DNA of 7,914 nt, taken from Flavobacteriales bacterium. GTDB lineage: Bacteria; Bacteroidota; Bacteroidia; Flavobacteriales_E; Vicingaceae. The position numbers and the translations under genes were made by a program. A model generated the notes under the pieces. That model had not been told where the DNA came from. It ran no database searches and saw nothing but the letters and a program-made list of their open reading frames with translations. The DNA is taken from positions 17,573 through 25,486 of the forward strand of contig NVVI01000005.1 in NCBI GenBank assembly GCA_002402165.1, read 5' to 3'. This document shows positions 3,817-7,914 of the stretch, one piece after another. Every line of letters starts with the position of its first letter. Within the stretch, counting starts at the first letter, position 1.

Positions 3817-6302
3817 ATAATAGCAGTTACATAATTAACAATTGTTTAAAAATAATTGTACTTGTCTTTTTTGTCTTTTTTGCGAAAGGAGTTTCATCTC
3901 AAGATGTTGGGATTTTGTCATCATCTAGTCCAAATTCTGGGTGTGAGCTTTCTAATGCTGAGTTAGTTACTGTTGTTATATTTAATTTTGGAGGATCATA
4001 TAGTGGTTCTTTTGATGTTTCTTATGAAATTAATGGAGGAGTACTTGTAACAGAGACCATCATTTTATCCCCTTTTCCCGCTACATCTTCTTTTACATAT
4101 ACTTTTACTGCTTTAGCAGACTTATCAACAGCTAATACTTATAATTTTATATTTTATACTAATCTAGTAGGGGATGTTAACAATAACAACGATACCTTAG
4201 GCAACATAGCTGTTATATCTGATACATTATCTTATGGTGGTATAATTGCTACAAGCCAATCAGTTTGTGTTGGTAATAATAGCGGAACACTTAATTTAAA
4301 CTCTTACTTAGGAGATATTCAATTTTGGGAATTATCAACTAACAGCGGTGGGTCATGGAGTAATATAACAAATACAACTAGTGCTGAAAACTATAGTAAC
4401 CTAACTCAAGAAACTTGGTATAGGGCAGTTGTTAAAAATGGATTTTGCCCTCAAGATACATCTACAATAGCTATATTAACCATTGATTCTTTAACTGTTG
4501 GCGGAAATATTTTAGGAAGCGCAACAGTATGCGTTCCTCCAAATAATGGAACATTAACACTATCAGGAGAAACGGGAACGATTTTAGATTGGGAGTTCTC
4601 ATCTAATGGAGGAGGAGCATGGAATAGTCTTGCCAATAGTTCTAATTCCTATAATTATGTAAATCAGCCTTCAACATATCTTTACAGAGTTTTAGTTAAG
4701 AGTGGCAATTGTCAGATTGAATTTTCTGATACCGCACAAATAACAGTCTTACCAGGAGCGGTAGGAGGAACATTATCTCCATCAAACCAAACGGTTTGTT
4801 CTGGGGTTAATTCGGGTAGTATTGTATTATCTGGAGAATCCGGAACTATCTCTTCTTGGGAAAGCTCTATCAATGCTGGGGGGTCATGGTCGACTATAGC
4901 CAATACTACCAACACTCAATCATATTTAAATTTAACACTAGAAACCTGGTATAGAGTTATTGTTAGTGATTGTAATACTGACACATCGACTATAGCAATT
5001 ATAGCCGTAGATAATATTCCGATAGGAGGAACACTTTCTGCAAATACTACAGTTTGTGCAAACTCCAATTCAGGTACAATTACATTATCCGGTGAATCTG
5101 GGACTATTGTGGATTGGGAAAACTCTATTAATGGAGGCTCTTCTTGGTCTACGTTAAGTAATACAACAAATACCTACAACTATAGTAATCTTTCCATTAC
5201 AACTTTATTAAGAGTTATTGTAGGAAATGGAGTTTGCACTCAAGCATTTTCTGACACAGTTACTATTACAGTAGATGATGTTCCGTTTGCAGGAACAATT
5301 ACAGCACCATCAAATGTATGTGTTTCAGGAAATTCTGGTTCGCTTATTACAAGTGGAATTATTGGAACTATTATCGATTGGGAATTTTCTGTTAATGGTG
5401 GAGCTTCATGGACATCTCTAGGAAACAACTCTACTGCCAATGTTTTTAATAATTTAACTCAAACAACCCTTTTTCAAGTTATTGCAAATAATGGAGTATG
5501 TCCAAACGACACATCGCAATATTTGATTACAGTAGATAGTATTACCAATCCAGGCACCTTATTTATTGATGACACGATTTGCTATCTTTCTTCAGGATTT
5601 CTTTATGTTAACGGACATCAGGGAAGTGTAGTAGGTTGGGAAGAAAGTATTGATAATGGAGTTAATTGGAATGTATTAGGAATTTTTACAGACACTCTGA
5701 CATATATAAATATTACAAATCAAACAATGTATAGAACATTAGTTAAAAATGGTTCTTGCCCTTCAGATACATCAAATACAATAACTCTAGATATATTTCC
5801 ATTTAATTATGGAACAAGTAATGATACTACAATTGAATTAGGAAATTCAGCCACCATTTCAGCATTTGGAGGCTTATTCTATTCTTGGTCTCCAGCAGCA
5901 ACGCTTAGTGCACCAAATGATTACATTACTACAGCAACCCCTACGGCAACAACTAATTATGTAGTGTCAATTATTGATAGCAATGGGTGTATTTACCAAG
6001 ATAACATAACGGTTTATGTTACAGCATCTACATCTGATATTACTATTGCAGACTTAATATCGGCAAATGGTGATGGGTTTAATGACACTTGGAATATTAT
6101 TGGGATAGAAAATCATCCTGAAACAAAAGTACTTGTTTTTAATACTTCCGGAAATACGGTCTTTGAGTCATTGGATTATAACAATACATGGAAAGGAACT
6201 TGGAATGGAAATCAACTTCCAGATGGAACTTATTATTATATAGTTGAAATTAAAACGGAATCAAAAGTTAGAAAAGGATTTATAACAATAGTTTCAGAGT
6301 AA
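3813..6302 (+). CDS. T9SS-exported surface protein with Ig-like repeats and type B (CHU_C) sorting domain
   Basis: This encodes an 829-residue secreted protein. Residues 1-29 are a signal peptide (hydrophobic LKIIVLVFFVFFA, cleavage near VSS/Q30). Residues 31-137 look like a CARDB-type adhesion domain. Six tandem Ig-like repeats follow, residues 141-661. Then comes a PKD/Ig-like domain (about 664-737, containing YSWSPAATLSAP and DSNGC), and last the gliding-motility-associated C-terminal domain (about 743-829), with SANGDGFNDTWNI, WKGTWNGNQLPDGTYYYI and the terminal basic KVRKGFITIV. That domain (TIGR04131/PF13585 type) directs export through the T9SS as in SprB-like proteins. The protein is Ser/Thr/Asn-rich and probably a cell-surface adhesin or matrix protein; its ligand is unknown. 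The PorP/SprF gene starts three bases downstream and is the likely export or anchoring partner. The product is far smaller than SprB-type giants but has the same architecture. Confidence 0.93.
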   Translation: MNNSSYIINNCLKIIVLVFFVFFAKGVSSQDVGILSSSSPNSGCELSNAELVTVVIFNFGGSYSGSFDVSYEINGGVLVTETIILSPFPATSSFTYTFTALADLSTANTYNFIFYTNLVGDVNNNNDTLGNIAVISDTLSYGGIIATSQSVCVGNNSGTLNLNSYLGDIQFWELSTNSGGSWSNITNTTSAENYSNLTQETWYRAVVKNGFCPQDTSTIAILTIDSLTVGGNILGSATVCVPPNNGTLTLSGETGTILDWEFSSNGGGAWNSLANSSNSYNYVNQPSTYLYRVLVKSGNCQIEFSDTAQITVLPGAVGGTLSPSNQTVCSGVNSGSIVLSGESGTISSWESSINAGGSWSTIANTTNTQSYLNLTLETWYRVIVSDCNTDTSTIAIIAVDNIPIGGTLSANTTVCANSNSGTITLSGESGTIVDWENSINGGSSWSTLSNTTNTYNYSNLSITTLLRVIVGNGVCTQAFSDTVTITVDDVPFAGTITAPSNVCVSGNSGSLITSGIIGTIIDWEFSVNGGASWTSLGNNSTANVFNNLTQTTLFQVIANNGVCPNDTSQYLITVDSITNPGTLFIDDTICYLSSGFLYVNGHQGSVVGWEESIDNGVNWNVLGIFTDTLTYINITNQTMYRTLVKNGSCPSDTSNTITLDIFPFNYGTSNDTTIELGNSATISAFGGLFYSWSPAATLSAPNDYITTATPTATTNYVVSIIDSNGCIYQDNITVYVTASTSDITIADLISANGDGFNDTWNIIGIENHPETKVLVFNTSGNTVFESLDYNNTWKGTWNGNQLPDGTYYYIVEIKTESKVRKGFITIVSE
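4233..5795 (+). repeat. Six coding repeats of about 264 bp (88 residues)
   Basis: The repeats begin at a GG/AG/PG turn; the aligned glycine falls at residues 143, 231, 319, 406, 494 and 581, a period of 87-88. Each repeat has an early Cys after Val/Ile, then SGxxGTIxxWExSxNGGxSW in most copies, then NxT, and a late Cys in NGxC. The two cysteines lie 58-60 residues apart in every copy (152/212, 240/300, 329/387, 415/475, 503/563, 590/649), which fits one disulfide per module. DNA identity between copies is only moderate, so the array is old rather than freshly duplicated. Repeats 1 and 6 are the most divergent. Confidence 0.9.
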
Positions 6303-6305
6303 TTT

Positions 6306-7397
6306 ATGAAAATTATAAAAAACATACTAATTACATTATCAATACTTATTTCGATTGAGGGATTTGGGCAAGAACTTCCTTTTTATTCTAATTATACAAT
6401 TAATCCTTTAGTATTTAATCCAGCTCATGCTGGTCATAATGAGAATTTAGAAATGTTTTTACACCACCGAACTCAATGGTCAGGATTTGAAGGTTCTCCA
6501 GTTAGCCAGTTATTTACTATGTCAGCTCCATTAGCTGATATTAATTCTGGTATAGGGGTAAGTATTCAAAATGATCAGCGAGGACTTTTTAATACATTAA
6601 CAGGATCAGTAAAGTATGCTTATCATATAAAATTAAATCAAAAATCTGACTTGAGTTTTGGATTAGGATTGGATATTCAAAATCGATTATTAAGAATAGG
6701 CGAATCTACTGTTAGAGATGTTGAAGACCCATTAGTAAATAAAGGTTCAACTTCAGAAACTTTTTTTGATGCTTCTTTTGGGGTAGAATATAGCTTATCA
6801 AATAAATTATTATTAGGATTGAGTGTGCCTCAATTACTTGAAGGGAATCAAAAAAAAGAGGGATATCTAGTAGAGAATTCCAGGTACTTTATTGGGCAAG
6901 CTTCATACATAGTTAATCTAACTTCGTCAGGAAATATAAAAGTACAACCTGTCGTACTAACAAGATATGCTCAAAATATTCCTTTACAATTTGATGTAAA
7001 TGCTTTAGTACATTATAAGGATATGTTTCTTGTTGGTATTGGTTATAGAAATGATTATGCAATTAATTTACATGCCGGTGTAAGTTTAAAAAACCTTAGA
7101 ATAAGGTATGTATATGATTTTGCAACAGTTAATTCCAATATCAATTCAGGCTTAAGCCATGAAATAACACTAGGATACACAATAGATTTAAATAAGAAAG
7201 AAATTGTAACCCTTCCCCCTACTACAACGTTAGTAAAAGATAAACCACTTTCTGCTGACAAGATTAGAGAAATTTTATTTCTATTAATAGATGAATTTTT
7301 TGAATCATCCAATAAAAATCCAGAAGAATTAAAAAAGGTTGAATTATTAAGAGCAACTATAATGAAACTGTTAGAAAATTTTGACGAATTAAAATAG
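6306..7397 (+). CDS. PorP/SprF-family T9SS outer-membrane protein with C-terminal helical tail
   Basis: This encodes a 363-residue protein. It has a signal peptide 1-21 (cleavage after GFG, before QELPFYSNY), then the family signature near the mature N-terminus, YTINPLVFNPAHAG (30-43), followed by alternating amphipathic beta strands to EITLGYTIDL (286-295) as expected of an outer-membrane barrel (TIGR03519). In Flavobacterium johnsoniae SprF is needed for export or attachment of SprB, and paralogues usually sit beside cargos with type B C-terminal domains. Here the cargo gene ends three bases upstream and another secreted protein starts four bases downstream. After the barrel come ~68 extra residues: a Pro/Thr linker (303-315) and charged helical sequence (316-363). 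ATG 6306 is chosen for the signal peptide; translation is likely coupled, since no strong ribosome site is seen. Confidence 0.92.
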   Translation: MKIIKNILITLSILISIEGFGQELPFYSNYTINPLVFNPAHAGHNENLEMFLHHRTQWSGFEGSPVSQLFTMSAPLADINSGIGVSIQNDQRGLFNTLTGSVKYAYHIKLNQKSDLSFGLGLDIQNRLLRIGESTVRDVEDPLVNKGSTSETFFDASFGVEYSLSNKLLLGLSVPQLLEGNQKKEGYLVENSRYFIGQASYIVNLTSSGNIKVQPVVLTRYAQNIPLQFDVNALVHYKDMFLVGIGYRNDYAINLHAGVSLKNLRIRYVYDFATVNSNINSGLSHEITLGYTIDLNKKEIVTLPPTTTLVKDKPLSADKIREILFLLIDEFFESSNKNPEELKKVELLRATIMKLLENFDELK

Positions 7398-7401
7398 ACA
7401 C

Positions 7402-7914
7402 TTGAGAATATTAAAATACATATCACTTTTTATTATTTTATTCGTTGCTATATTGAGTAATGTCTCGGCTCAGTGTGATCCTAATACACCTTCTTTTATT
7501 GTAGACTTAACAGGTCAACCTCAAGGTAGTTGGATTAGTCCGAATGTAATTAGAGAGGATGATTGTTGTGGTGGTGCTGGGACAAATTGTGTTGAATTTA
7601 TTATCACGTTAGACCCCACTTCTGTAGGGGTTATTTTTGATATTCTATCTGGAGCAACACCTGGAGGAGCACTTAGTTACCAAATTAATTGTGGTCCCCC
7701 TACTCCCATTGGAGGAAAAATTTGCCTAACAGGTGTGGGGCCTCACATCTTAACTTTTTGTAAAGCTGGTAACAATGCAAATGAATATATTATAACATCA
7801 TTGTCTGCTCCAAATGTTACTACATCAACTTTTGTAAATAATGGGTGTTCTAGTGATATAAATACAACTGGATATGTAGAATCATCTATAACTTGGACTT
7901 CTATTAATCCTGGT
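7402..7914 (+). CDS. Secreted cysteine-rich surface protein, N-terminal part (runs off the window)
   Basis: The frame opens at TTG 7402, four bases after the PorP stop, and stays open for 171 codons to the window end. There is no in-frame ATG, and an in-frame TAA at 7390-7392 bounds it upstream. The TTG start gives a textbook signal peptide (basic RILK, then ISLFIILFVAIL, cleavage VSA/Q). The mature N-terminus reads CDPNTPSFIVDLTGQ and contains CCGGAGTNCVEF, YQINCGPP, GGKICLTGVGPHILTFCKAGNN and ITWTSINPG; it is rich in Cys and Gly. From memory this resembles N-termini of very large PKD-repeat, gliding-motility-associated proteins of Flavobacteriales. A T9SS sorting domain would be expected at its unseen C-terminus. 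The start codon assignment rests on the signal peptide position. Confidence 0.8.
   Translation, partial: MRILKYISLFIILFVAILSNVSAQCDPNTPSFIVDLTGQPQGSWISPNVIREDDCCGGAGTNCVEFIITLDPTSVGVIFDILSGATPGGALSYQINCGPPTPIGGKICLTGVGPHILTFCKAGNNANEYIITSLSAPNVTTSTFVNNGCSSDINTTGYVESSITWTSINPG

Noticed and set aside
4451..5440. Three minus-strand ORFs of 61-67 codons inside the cargo gene
   Set aside because: They fall in the same relative place in successive coding repeats, so they are shadows of the repeat sequence.
7055..7426. 123-codon minus-strand ORF across the PorP-like gene end
   Set aside because: It is antisense to a confident gene and to the start of the next one, and its composition reflects the complementary strand.

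Overview
The window looks like chromosomal DNA of a gliding or surface-living member of the Bacteroidota, probably Flavobacteriales or a relative. It is strongly AT-rich. Two promoter -7 boxes match the Bacteroidota form TAnnTTTG. Three genes on the right belong to the type IX secretion system (T9SS) world, which is essentially confined to this phylum: a cargo with a gliding-type C-terminal domain, a PorP/SprF-family outer-membrane protein, and the start of a second large secreted protein.

Layout. Bases 1-205 are AT-rich flank with no convincing gene. Bases 214-2227 are a complete 2,014-bp insertion sequence of the IS1595 family. Its ends are supported by a 23-bp imperfect terminal inverted repeat (20 of 23 matching) and a perfect 8-bp target duplication, taatttta, at 206-213 and 2228-2235. 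The element carries two minus-strand genes overlapping by 8 bases, the DDE transposase and a P63C-domain protein, plus an intrinsic terminator at its left end. It sits exactly at the 3' end of a minus-strand membrane histidine kinase gene (2223-3428). The element supplies the kinase's present stop codon. Removing the element and one target copy in silico restores an ORF of identical length, differing only in the last residue (Ile before insertion, Arg now).

Bases 3429-3812 are a divergent intergenic region between the kinase and the T9SS genes. It holds a perfect 26-bp palindrome, an overlapping second inverted repeat, a TAAATTTG -7 box, a hairpin in the predicted leader, and a possible 14-codon leader ORF joined to the next gene by ATGA.

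Bases 3813-7914 are a plus-strand cluster with gaps of 3 and 4 bases, probably one operon. The first gene is an 829-residue secreted protein with six Cys-paired Ig-like repeats about 88 residues apart and a CHU_C/type B sorting domain. The second is a PorP/SprF-family protein with an unusual helical tail. The third, starting at TTG and running off the window, is a cysteine-rich secreted protein resembling the N-termini of very large T9SS adhesins. From knowledge of SprB/SprF, the PorP-like protein probably helps export or anchor one or both cargos.

The most informative points are the stop-preserving IS insertion, the P63C passenger gene inside an IS1595 element, and the palindromic control region ahead of the T9SS operon. 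No RNA genes, CRISPR arrays or replication origins were seen.
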